Shown piece after piece: positions 1 through 6,606 of a DNA stretch of 7,630 nucleotides. The position numbers and the translations under genes were made by a program. A model generated the notes under the pieces. The model worked only from the letters and a program-made list of their open reading frames with translations, ran no database searches and was not told the origin of the DNA. Positions within the stretch are counted from its first letter, which is position 1, and every line of letters starts with the position of its first letter. This DNA is from DUOX01 sp050944015 (GTDB lineage: Bacteria > Bacillota > Clostridia > Oscillospirales > Oscillospiraceae), in contig JBMNQG010000069.1 in assembly GCA_050944015.1 (NCBI GenBank), forward strand, positions 1 to 7,630. Direction: 5' to 3'.

Positions 1-17
1 AGGGAAATTGCTCACTG

Positions 18-23
18 TATAAT
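18..23 (+). promoter_or_regulatory. Possible sigma-A type -10 box for the T-box transcript
   Basis: The hexamer TATAAT is a perfect match to the -10 consensus and lies about 48 nt before the first paired base of T-box stem I. A -35 element at normal spacing would fall at or beyond the left edge, so it cannot be checked. An AT-rich stretch at 51-61 is a second candidate that would start the RNA closer to stem I, but its -35 is poor. The assignment rests on one hexamer and its position. Confidence 0.4.
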
Positions 24-157
24 GATGAAAATTCTTTTTCCATATCACGATTTAATATATAAAAGTACAAAAGCGATGACAAGGAAGAAGTAATCCCGGA
101 CCGGGCCGACAGAGAACTGCCGGTTGGTGCAAGGCAGCAGGGTTCCACTGGGGTGAA

Positions 158-160
158 TAC
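158..160 (+). promoter_or_regulatory. T-box specifier codon UAC (Tyr)
   Basis: In T-box leaders the specifier triplet follows the GAA side of the loop-E motif and is usually followed by a purine. Here GAA (155-157) is followed by TAC, then A161, giving a tyrosine codon. The antiterminator bulge reads UGGU, which pairs with an ACCA tRNA end; this fits tRNA-Tyr (discriminator A) but also several other tRNAs. Shifted readings are poorer: ACA (159-161) is followed by U, and AUC (161-163, isoleucine) is followed by C and is partly inside the lower helix. Confidence 0.75.
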
Positions 161-299
161 ATCCTTAGAGCTTCACACCGAACGGTGCCTTGCACCCAGT
201 AGACTGTGACGGGCGCACCCGTTATAGTGCCGGAGTTTAGACCGGGCATTTCCGGCAGAACTTCCTGAGGCAGACAGGCGCGAGCCTGCTGCAAACCAT

Positions 300-326
300 A
301 GGTGGTAACGCGAAGCAAATCGCCCT
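300..326 (+). promoter_or_regulatory. T-box antiterminator
   Basis: AGG (300-302) pairs with CCT (324-326) and GCG (310-312) pairs with CGC (321-323). The canonical 7-nt bulge UGGUAAC (303-309) lies between the two 5' strands, and the apical loop is 313-320. The UGGU of the bulge is the part that pairs with the free NCCA end of uncharged tRNA. The 3' strand (321-326) is also the 5' arm of the terminator, so the two structures exclude each other, which is the expected switch. Confidence 0.88.
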
Positions 327-350
327 TTGGAGACAAAGGGCGAATTTTTT
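320..350 (+). terminator. Intrinsic terminator of the T-box leader
   Basis: TCGCCCTTTG (320-329) and CAAAGGGCGA (334-343) form a perfect 10-bp stem with a GAGA loop, followed by ATTTTTT (344-350). This is the default OFF structure of the riboswitch; tRNA-stabilised antiterminator pairing removes its 5' arm. Confidence 0.95.
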
Positions 351-372
351 ATTACAATTTTCAGATACATAT

Positions 373-377
373 GGAGG
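373..377 (+). promoter_or_regulatory. Shine-Dalgarno site that fixes the CoA ligase start
   Basis: GGAGG lies 8 nt before ATG 386, just after the T-box terminator. It rules out the upstream in-frame starts at 302 (GTG inside the T-box sequence) and 371 (the ATG directly abutting this site). Confidence 0.85.
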
Positions 378-385
378 GAACATAC

Positions 386-2032
386 ATGCCCATTACCGCA
401 TTTCTTGAGAAAAATGCCAAGCTGTACGGGGACGAAACCGCACTTATTGAGATTAACCCCGACAGCGACAAAAAGCGCAGCGACGACTGGAGGGAATTCG
501 CTCTGGTAGAAATCGACGCTGATGGCGCATACCGCCGGGAGATTACCTGGGCTGACTTTGACCGCCGGGCAAATCAGTTTGCAAACCTGCTGCTGGCTAA
601 CGGCATTGGCCAGGGCGACAAGGTTGCAATTCTCCTGATGAACTGCTTGGAGTGGCTGCCCATATATTTTGGAGCCTTAAAGGCCGGCGCTCTGGCCGTT
701 CCTCTTAATTACCGCTATACAGCGGAAGAAATCAGATACTGCCTTGACCTTTCCGATGCCTCCATACTCATGTTCGGCCGTGAATTCGTGGGGCGGATTG
801 ACGCCATAAGGCACGACATACCAAAGGTTAAAAAGCTCTTTTATGTGGGCGGCCACTGTCCGGAGTGGGCGCAGAGCTACTACAAGTTCATCTCATACTG
901 TTCCAGCCGCAGGCCGAATGTGGAGCTTAAGGAAACCGACGACGCCGCTATCTACTTCTCCTCAGGCACCACCGGATTTCCAAAGGCCATACTTCTGCGT
1001 CACGAGTGCCTGACCCACGCGGCCCTGACGGAGCAGAAGCACCACGGACAGACCCGCAGCGACTGTTTTCTCTGCATGCCTCCTCTCTACCACACCGGGG
1101 CGAAAATGCACTGGTTCGGCTCCCTGGTGGCCGGCAGCCGCGCGGTCCTGCTCCGGGGCATCAGTCCCAAGTGGATTCTTGAGACGGTGTCCCAGGAAAA
1201 TGTAACCATCGTCTGGCTTCTTGTGCCTTGGGCCCAGGATATTCTGGATGCCATTGAAAGCGGGCAGGTGCGCCTTCACGACTACAAGCTGGACCAATGG
1301 AGGCTCATGCACATTGGCGCCCAGCCGGTGCCCCCAAGCCTGATAAAGCGCTGGAAAGAGGTTTTCCCGAACCACGAGTATGACACAAACTACGGCCTTT
1401 CCGAGGCCACCGGCCCCGGCTGCGTGCACCTGGGCGTAGAGTACATTCATAAGGTGGGCGCCATCGGTAAGCCCGGCTACGGCTGGAAAGCCAAAATAGT
1501 GGACGAAAACCGCAACGATGTGCCCCCGGGAGTAATCGGGGAACTTTGCGTCAGCGGCCCCGGCGTTATGACCTGCTACTACAAAAACGAGAAGGCCACG
1601 TTGGAAGTGCTGGACGGCGAGTGGCTCCGCACCGGCGATATGGCCCGGATGGACGAGGACGGTTTCATCTGGCTGGTAGACAGGAAAAAAGACGTCATCA
1701 TAATGGGCGGGGAAAACATTTACCCTGTGCAGATTGAAGATTTCCTGCGCTCTTGCGACGAGATAAAGGACGCGGCCGTTATCGGCAGGCCTCACCCCAG
1801 GCTGGGCGAAATCGCCGCCGCCATAATAGAGCTGAAGCCCGGCTCCAAATTTACGGAGGCGGACATTAACGAGTTCTGCAAGCAGCTTCCCCGCTACAAG
1901 CGCCCCAGGGAGATTATCTTCGACAAGGTACCAAGAAATCCAACGGGCAAGATAGAAAAACCCAAGCTGCGCGAGAAATACGGCAGCATGAGCATAGTCG
2001 CCATACAAACCGAGGAGCTGAAAAACGAGTAA
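386..2032 (+). CDS. AMP-forming acyl/aryl-CoA ligase (ANL superfamily), substrate unknown
   Basis: This 548-aa protein should activate a carboxylic acid with ATP to an acyl-adenylate and transfer it to CoA, in the cytoplasm. No signal peptide or membrane segment is seen. Class motifs are complete and in order: P-loop SSGTTGFPK (192-200), YGLSEATG (336-343), GELCVSGPGV, TGD (416-418), hinge region DRKKDVIIMGGENIYP (432-447), and the C-terminal NPTGK with catalytic Lys522. Length is normal for the family. Residues about 24-51 form a charged stretch longer than usual between the first strand and the ITW motif. The frame is open back to 302, but that part lies inside the T-box and terminator. ATG 386 follows GGAGG (373-377) by 8 nt; the in-frame ATG 371 precedes that site. 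The family does not reveal the substrate: fatty, branched-chain and aryl acids are all possible. The tyrosine-type T-box favours an aromatic acid, but that is inference. Confidence 0.93.
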   Translation: MPITAFLEKNAKLYGDETALIEINPDSDKKRSDDWREFALVEIDADGAYRREITWADFDRRANQFANLLLANGIGQGDKVAILLMNCLEWLPIYFGALKAGALAVPLNYRYTAEEIRYCLDLSDASILMFGREFVGRIDAIRHDIPKVKKLFYVGGHCPEWAQSYYKFISYCSSRRPNVELKETDDAAIYFSSGTTGFPKAILLRHECLTHAALTEQKHHGQTRSDCFLCMPPLYHTGAKMHWFGSLVAGSRAVLLRGISPKWILETVSQENVTIVWLLVPWAQDILDAIESGQVRLHDYKLDQWRLMHIGAQPVPPSLIKRWKEVFPNHEYDTNYGLSEATGPGCVHLGVEYIHKVGAIGKPGYGWKAKIVDENRNDVPPGVIGELCVSGPGVMTCYYKNEKATLEVLDGEWLRTGDMARMDEDGFIWLVDRKKDVIIMGGENIYPVQIEDFLRSCDEIKDAAVIGRPHPRLGEIAAAIIELKPGSKFTEADINEFCKQLPRYKRPREIIFDKVPRNPTGKIEKPKLREKYGSMSIVAIQTEELKNE

Positions 2033-2072
2033 TCCGGCCAGAGCTTGGCTTTGCCTCCATAAAACATTAAAC

Positions 2073-2114
2073 GGGACAGGCTTGCGCAAAGCATGCGGAG
2101 CCTGTCCCTTGTTT
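2073..2114. terminator. Bidirectional intrinsic terminator between convergent units
   Basis: GGGACAGGCT (2073-2082) pairs perfectly with AGCCTGTCCC (2099-2108), and CGC (2085-2087) with GCG (2095-2097) can extend it inward. On the + strand it is followed by TTGTTTATGCTTTT, which ends the CoA ligase transcript. On the - strand it is followed by GTTTAATGTTTTA, which can end the leu operon after leuB. The T-tracts are interrupted, so strength is uncertain in both directions. Confidence 0.8.
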
Positions 2115-2120
2115 ATGCTT

Positions 2121-3194
2121 TTAAATCTCCCTTAAAATCAGCTCTTTCATCCTGCTGCAGGAAACGGCCTCCGTACCCGGGGGCGCAATGTCAGCCGTCC
2201 TGTAACCCTTGGCAAGCACCCTTGATACGGCGGCTTCCATATGGTCTGCCGCCTCCGCCTGATCAAAGGACAGGCGCAGCATCATAGCCGCCGACAGTAT
2301 AGTGGCTATGGGGTTTGCTTTGTCCTGGCCGGCAATATCCGGCGCCGAGCCGTGTATGGGTTCGTACATTCCCCTCTTTGTCTCCCCCAAAGAAGCCGAG
2401 GGAAGCAGGCCTATGGAACCAGTTATCTGGGAAGCCTCGTCCGAGAGGATGTCCCCAAACATGTTGCTGGTGACCACCACGTCGAACTGTTTTGGATCCC
2501 TTATCAGCTGCATGGCGGCATTGTCCACCAGCATGTCGGAATACTCCACCTCCGGGTATTCCTTGGCCAGGCTGTGCATGGTCTCCCGCCACAGGCGGGA
2601 GCTTTCAAGCACATTTGCCTTGTCTATGCTGACGAGCTTTTTCCTCCGGCTCATGGCAAGCTGGAAGGCTATAACCCCGATGCGGCGGATTTCCATCTCG
2701 CTGTAGATCTCGGTGTCATAGGCCTCGACGCCGCCGGGTCCTTCCCTCCTGCCGCTTTCGCCGAAATACATGCCTCCCGTAAGCTCCCGGACAATAACCA
2801 TGTCAAAACCGGCATCCGCAATATCCGTTCTGAGAGGGCAGGCGGATTTGAGCTCTTCCAGAAGCCTGGCCGGGCGGATGTTGGCGTAAAGCCCAAGCTC
2901 CTTACGGATGCCCAAAAGGGCCTTTTCCGGCCGCAGGTGTCCGGGCAGGCCGTCCCATTTGGGGCCGCCCACGGCCCCCAGCAGGACGCTGTCGCTCTCC
3001 AGGCAGGCCCGAACCGTCTCCTCCGGCAGGGGGACGCCCAGCTCGTCAATTGCCCGGCCCCCTGCCAGCACCTTATTAAAATTAAACCGCAGGTCGAACT
3101 TTTCTCCCACAACCTCAAGGACTTCCATGGTCGCCCCTATAATCTCCGGCCCGATTCCGTCCCCTTCAATAACCGCTATATTGTATAAATTCAT
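2121..3194 (-). CDS. leuB: 3-isopropylmalate dehydrogenase
   Basis: LeuB oxidises and decarboxylates (2R,3S)-3-isopropylmalate with NAD+ to 4-methyl-2-oxopentanoate, the last step before leucine transamination. The 357-aa length is typical. Visible motifs are GDGIGPE (11-17), substrate arginines in GIRKELGL (R97), NIRPAR (R107) and VRELTGG (R136), Tyr143 in GGMYFG, Lys192 in DKANVL, Asp224 in DNAAM, the family signature NMFGDILSDEAS with Asp248 and Asp252, and the NAD loop EPIHGSAPDIAG (278-289). ATG 3194 has AGGAG (3203-3207) 8 nt upstream, inside the end of leuD, and the leuD stop is only 3 nt away, so translational coupling is likely. With CimA in the same operon, it probably also oxidises 3-methylmalate to 2-oxobutyrate; that second role is inferred. 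It is the last gene of the operon. Confidence 0.98.
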   Translation of the reverse strand: MNLYNIAVIEGDGIGPEIIGATMEVLEVVGEKFDLRFNFNKVLAGGRAIDELGVPLPEETVRACLESDSVLLGAVGGPKWDGLPGHLRPEKALLGIRKELGLYANIRPARLLEELKSACPLRTDIADAGFDMVIVRELTGGMYFGESGRREGPGGVEAYDTEIYSEMEIRRIGVIAFQLAMSRRKKLVSIDKANVLESSRLWRETMHSLAKEYPEVEYSDMLVDNAAMQLIRDPKQFDVVVTSNMFGDILSDEASQITGSIGLLPSASLGETKRGMYEPIHGSAPDIAGQDKANPIATILSAAMMLRLSFDQAEAADHMEAAVSRVLAKGYRTADIAPPGTEAVSCSRMKELILREI

Positions 3195-3197
3195 GGC

Positions 3198-3674
3198 TTA
3201 CTCTCCTTTTATGGAATTCAGAAGGCCGCCGGCGGCGATAATCTCCTGCAGGAAATCGGGGAATGGTGCAAAACTGTTCACCGTATCCTTCGTGAGGTTG
3301 TGGAGCTTGCCCCTGTCGAAATCAATCTCAATCACGTCGCATTCATCAATATCCGCGTCGCATTCCAGAATGGGCAGTCCGATATTGATGGCGTTCCTGT
3401 AGAAAATCCGGGCAAAGCTCTTTGCCACCACCGCCGCCACCCCGGACGCCTTTATGGCTATGGGGGCGTGCTCCCGGGAGGAGCCGCAGCCGAAATTGCT
3501 GCCGGCCACGATAATGTCGCCCTCCTGCACCCGCTCCACGAAGGTTTTGTCAAGGTCCTCCATGCAGTGGGCGGCCAGCTCTTTTGGGTCCGAGGTATTT
3601 AAGTACCTGGCGGGGATGATTACGTCAGTATCCACGTTGTCCCCGTATTTGATGACTTTTCCTTTAAGTTTCAT
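3198..3674 (-). CDS. leuD: 3-isopropylmalate dehydratase small subunit
   Basis: LeuD is the swivel-domain subunit that pairs with LeuC to isomerise 2-isopropylmalate to 3-isopropylmalate via isopropylmaleate. The 158 aa show DTDVIIPARYL (15-25) and the substrate-loop signature GSNFGCGSSREHA (58-70), followed by a conserved FARIFYRNAINIGLPIL stretch. The length matches the short LeuD class (roughly 160 aa) rather than the roughly 200-aa proteobacterial form. The frame is open a further 12 codons upstream, but those overlap the end of leuC. ATG 3674 starts the expected MKLKGKVIKYGDN N-terminus and has a GGGGG Shine-Dalgarno (3682-3686) 7 nt upstream. The gap to leuC is 19 nt and to leuB 3 nt. 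Confidence 0.97.
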   Translation of the reverse strand: MKLKGKVIKYGDNVDTDVIIPARYLNTSDPKELAAHCMEDLDKTFVERVQEGDIIVAGSNFGCGSSREHAPIAIKASGVAAVVAKSFARIFYRNAINIGLPILECDADIDECDVIEIDFDRGKLHNLTKDTVNSFAPFPDFLQEIIAAGGLLNSIKGE

Positions 3675-3693
3675 GAGTTTTCCCCCTTTTTGT

Positions 3694-4947
3694 TTATTCC
3701 GCCGGGGCAATTCTTCCGGCTATGGCCGAGGCCGCGGCCACAGCGGGGCTGGCAAGGTAAACCTCGCTTTTGGGATGGCCCATGCGGCCCACAAAGTTGC
3801 GGTTCGTGGTGGCGACGCAGCGCTCGCCCTCAGCAAGGATTCCCATATGCCCGCCGAGGCATGGGCCGCAGGTGGGAGTGGATACCACGCATCCTGCTTC
3901 AATGAAGGTCTTTATAAGCCCCATCTCCAGCGCGTCAAGATAAGTCTTCTGGGTGGCGGGGATTACAATACACCTGACGTGCTTCGCCACTTTTTTGCCT
4001 TTCAGAATTTCGGCTGCCACCATCAGGTCCTCCAGGCGGCCGTTGGTGCAGGACCCAATAACCACCTGGTCGATTTTTATGTTGGGTATTTCGTCAAAGG
4101 TCCGCGCGTTTTCAGGCAAGTGGGGGAATGCCACCGTCTGCCTCACCTGGGACAGGTCAATATCTATGACCTGGTCGTAAGCGGCGTCCTCGTCCGCTTC
4201 ATATACCACGGGGGTGCGGCCAGAGCGCTCCCTGACGTATTCCAGAGTCTTTTCGTCCACGGGGAAAATTCCGTTTTTGGCCCCGCACTCTATTGCCATG
4301 TTGGCAATACACAGCCTGTCGCTGATGGAAAGGCTATTCACGCCGTCGCCGGAAAACTCCATGGACTTGTATAGTGCACCGTCGACCCCTATCTTGCCCA
4401 GTATGTGCAGAATCAGGTCCTTTCCATAGACGTTTTTGGGCAGCTTCCCGGTAAGGTTAAATTTAATGGCGGAAGGCACCTTCAGCCAGACCTTGCCTGT
4501 GGCCATGGCCGCCGCCATGTCCGTGGAGCCTACGCCGGTGGAAAAGGCCCCCAGGGCGCCGTAAGTGCAGGTGTGGCTGTCCGCGCCTATCACCAGGTCT
4601 CCTGGGATTACCATGCCCTTTTCCGGGAGCAGGGCGTGCTCTATGCCCATCTCCCCCACGTCGAAAAAGTTCACTATCCCCTTTTCGCTGGCAAAGTCCC
4701 GTATCTGCTTGCACTGCTGGGCCGCCTTAATGTCCTTGTTGGGCGCAAAGTGGTCCAGGACGAAAACCACCTTTTCCCTGTTGAAAACGCATTCGCAGCC
4801 GGTCTTGCCAAACTCGTTGATGGCTACTGGAGAGGTGACGTCGTTACCCAGCACCAGGTCTACGTCGGCCATAATTATCTGGCCGGCCTCAATCTTATCG
4901 TTGCCGCTCTTTGCGGCGAGTATTTTTTGCGTCATTGTCATTCCCAT
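3694..4947 (-). CDS. leuC: 3-isopropylmalate dehydratase large subunit
   Basis: LeuC is the [4Fe-4S] catalytic subunit of isopropylmalate isomerase, an aconitase-family enzyme working with LeuD. In 417 aa it shows GADSHTCTYGALGAFSTGVG (121-140), VIGSCTNGR with cluster ligand Cys300, and CGPCLGG with Cys360 and Cys363, so all three cluster cysteines are present. The size fits the short LeuC class of about 420 aa that pairs with a short LeuD. I chose ATG 4947 because the product then starts MGMTMTQKILA, usual for clostridial LeuC, and GGGG (4955-4958) lies 7 nt upstream. ATGs at 4941 and 4935 are weaker alternatives; the 19 extra codons up to 5004 run through a hairpin and look non-coding. It is preceded by a 78-nt gap after cimA, the widest in the operon. 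It probably also isomerises citramalate made by CimA (inference). Confidence 0.97.
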   Translation of the reverse strand: MGMTMTQKILAAKSGNDKIEAGQIIMADVDLVLGNDVTSPVAINEFGKTGCECVFNREKVVFVLDHFAPNKDIKAAQQCKQIRDFASEKGIVNFFDVGEMGIEHALLPEKGMVIPGDLVIGADSHTCTYGALGAFSTGVGSTDMAAAMATGKVWLKVPSAIKFNLTGKLPKNVYGKDLILHILGKIGVDGALYKSMEFSGDGVNSLSISDRLCIANMAIECGAKNGIFPVDEKTLEYVRERSGRTPVVYEADEDAAYDQVIDIDLSQVRQTVAFPHLPENARTFDEIPNIKIDQVVIGSCTNGRLEDLMVAAEILKGKKVAKHVRCIVIPATQKTYLDALEMGLIKTFIEAGCVVSTPTCGPCLGGHMGILAEGERCVATTNRNFVGRMGHPKSEVYLASPAVAAASAIAGRIAPAE

Positions 4948-4995
4948 ACGAAAACCCCATTCCGCCGCTGCGCCCGGCAGTTTTTTGTAGACTCG

Positions 4996-5022
4996 CCTTA
5001 TCATGCGCAGGATATGATAAGG
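4996..5022. repeat. Perfect inverted repeat in the cimA-leuC gap
   Basis: CCTTATCAT (4996-5004) and ATGATAAGG (5014-5022) form a perfect 9-bp stem with a 9-nt loop. On the + strand it is followed at once by TTTTT (5023-5027), so it resembles an intrinsic terminator facing opposite to the operon. In the operon mRNA it forms a hairpin right after the cimA stop with no U-tract behind it. It could stabilise or process the mRNA, or stop antisense transcripts. Confidence 0.75.
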
Positions 5023-5025
5023 TTT

Positions 5026-6606
5026 TTAGTTCTTTTCGTCTTCCATGCAGAGTTTATATTCCAATGAATCCACCAGTGCCGCAAAGCTGGCCTGGATTAT
5101 GTCCGTGGACACGCCTACGGTTATCCACTTATTATGTCCGTCCGTACTTTCGATAAGTACCCTGACCCTGGAACCCGTTGCCTGGCCTGTCTCAAGGACA
5201 CGTACCTTGTAGTCGATGAGGTGGACACTGGCAAGTTCGGGGTAAAATACGCTGAGGGCCTTGCGGAGTGCCGCGTCCAGGGCGTGGACGGGGCCGTTTC
5301 CGACGGCGGCCGTGGTTTCGGCTCTGCCGTCCACCTTGATTTTGACCATGGCGTTGGAGCTCATTTCCCCTTTGGGAACGGGGAATTCGCTGCTGGCCTT
5401 ATACATGTTCAGGTCAAAGTGGGGCTTGAACGTGCCGATTATCCTTTTCACCAGCAGCTCGAAGCTGGCGTCTGCCGCCTCAAACTGGTAGCCCTGGTAC
5501 TCCAGTTCCTTCAGCTTATCAAGAATCTTCCCGGTTTCGGGACTGTCCTTCGTAAGCTCCGGGGCTATGTCCTTGATTTTCAGCAGTACGGCCTTTTTGC
5601 CCGACACTTCGGAGAGCAGGAACTTCCTCCTGTTTCCCACAAGGCAGGGGTCAATGTGTTCAAAGGAATAGGAAACCTTGTCAACCCCGTCGATGTGCAT
5701 GCCCCCCTTGTGGGCAAAGGCGCTTTCTCCCACATATGGCTTGTTGTTGGGCACTGAAAGGTTTGTGATTTCGGCTATCTTAACCTCCGTCTCATACAGC
5801 TTCTTCAGGTCGCCGGGGACGCACTGGTAGCCCGCCTTCAGCTGAAGGTTCGGAATGATAATGGACAGGTCAGCGTTGCCGCAGCGTTCCCCTATACCGG
5901 CAAACGTGCCCTGGACATGAACAGCCCCCGCCTGAACACCCAGTATCGTGTTTGCGACTGCGCAGCCTGTGTCGTTGTGGCAGTGCATGCCTATTCTCAT
6001 ACCCGGGAATTTCCCGCACACCGTCTTCACTATTTCGTACACCTGCATGGGCAGGGTGCCGCCGTTGGTGTCGCAGAAAACGAGGACGTCCGCCCCGCCT
6101 TCCGCCGCGGCCTCCAAAACCTTCAGGGCGTACTGGGGGTTATTTTTGTAGCCGTCGAAGAAATGCTCCGCATCAAAAATGACTTCCTTGCCCTTTTCCT
6201 TAAAAAACCTGAGGGTTTCCCTGACGCAGTTCAGGTTTTCTTCAAGGCTGGTTCGCAGGATTTCCGTCACATGCAGGTCCCAGGACTTGCCGAAAATGGC
6301 CACGCATGGAGTGTTGGCCTGAAGAAGAGCCTCAACGTTGCTGTCTTCTTCCACGGGGATATTCTTCCGCTTCGTGCTGCCGAAGGCCACCAGCTTCGCG
6401 TTGGAAAGCTTCATTTCGGATGCGGCTGCGAAGAACTCCATATCCTTGAGATTCGAACCGGGATTTCCCGCTTCAATATAACTGACTCCAAATTCGTCCA
6501 GGGTTTTTACTATCGCAAACTTATCTGACACCGAGAAAGACACGCCTTCCGTCTGGGCACCGTCACGCAGTGTCGTGTCGAATATCTCAAGCTTCACAAC
6601 CGTCAT
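5026..6606 (-). CDS. cimA: (R)-citramalate synthase
   Basis: CimA condenses pyruvate and acetyl-CoA to (R)-citramalate, the first step of the threonine-independent route to 2-oxobutyrate and isoleucine. The 526 aa show the catalytic DTTLRDGAQTEG (10-21), the metal motif HCHND (208-212) with His208 and His210, GIGERCGNADLS (237-248), FAHKGGMHIDG (297-307), and a C-terminal LeuA-dimer regulatory domain (about 385-515), usual site of feedback inhibition. Length and the AHKGG-H-DG stretch fit the long CimA/NifV-like subfamily rather than a second LeuA. The start is uncertain: ATG 6606 has AAGGAG only 2 nt upstream, while GTG 6597 (giving MKLEIFDTTLRDG) has it 11 nt upstream and may be the real start. 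Either way the start overlaps the end of leuA. It sits second in the leu operon, where its product can use LeuCD and LeuB. Re-citrate synthase and homocitrate synthase are less likely alternatives. Confidence 0.92.
   Translation of the reverse strand: MTVVKLEIFDTTLRDGAQTEGVSFSVSDKFAIVKTLDEFGVSYIEAGNPGSNLKDMEFFAAASEMKLSNAKLVAFGSTKRKNIPVEEDSNVEALLQANTPCVAIFGKSWDLHVTEILRTSLEENLNCVRETLRFFKEKGKEVIFDAEHFFDGYKNNPQYALKVLEAAAEGGADVLVFCDTNGGTLPMQVYEIVKTVCGKFPGMRIGMHCHNDTGCAVANTILGVQAGAVHVQGTFAGIGERCGNADLSIIIPNLQLKAGYQCVPGDLKKLYETEVKIAEITNLSVPNNKPYVGESAFAHKGGMHIDGVDKVSYSFEHIDPCLVGNRRKFLLSEVSGKKAVLLKIKDIAPELTKDSPETGKILDKLKELEYQGYQFEAADASFELLVKRIIGTFKPHFDLNMYKASSEFPVPKGEMSSNAMVKIKVDGRAETTAAVGNGPVHALDAALRKALSVFYPELASVHLIDYKVRVLETGQATGSRVRVLIESTDGHNKWITVGVSTDIIQASFAALVDSLEYKLCMEDEKN

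Larger units (their letters stand above)
71..350 (+). promoter_or_regulatory. T-box riboswitch leader, probably tRNA-Tyr responsive
   Basis: This RNA leader binds a specific tRNA and lets transcription continue when that tRNA is uncharged. Stem I closes with AAGC (71-74) pairing GCTT (170-173). A K-turn follows (GATGA 75-79 opposite AGA 167-169), then the helix AAGGA (81-85)/TCCTT (162-166). Next is an 8x8 specifier loop with the loop-E bases AGTA (89-92) opposite GAA (155-157). The AG bulge region (AGAGA, 111-115) and a distal hairpin CTGCC (117-121)/GGCAG (133-137) with the GGTTGGTGCAA loop (122-132) complete stem I. A stem II-type hairpin ACGGG (209-213)/CCCGT (218-222) and a stem III-type hairpin CAGGC-GCGA-GCCTG (275-288) come next, then the T-box sequence GGTGGTAACGCG (301-312) and the terminator. 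It ends 35 nt before the CoA ligase start, so it must control that gene. All of this is read by eye, without covariance scoring. Confidence 0.95.

Noticed and set aside
95..105. CCCGG-A-CCGGG palindrome in the leader as an operator or hairpin
   Set aside because: A 1-nt loop cannot form as a full hairpin, and the bases are better used inside T-box stem I.
302..385. N-terminal extension of the CoA ligase frame back to GTG 302
   Set aside because: The extension is made of the T-box sequence, the terminator hairpin and its T-tract. A good GGAGG site points to ATG 386.
962..2089. Long open frame (375 codons) on the - strand under the CoA ligase
   Set aside because: It is antisense to a gene with all ANL motifs, shows no recognisable family features, and runs through the convergent terminator. 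It is a by-product of GC-rich codon use.
2241..3188. Long open frame (315 codons) on the + strand over leuB
   Set aside because: It mirrors a well-conserved leuB, has no recognisable motif, and lacks a convincing ribosome binding site.
3454..5067. Long + strand open frames opposite leuC (3454-4374 and 4405-5067)
   Set aside because: Both are antisense to leuC, which carries all three cluster cysteines. Their translations look like random GC-rich sequence.
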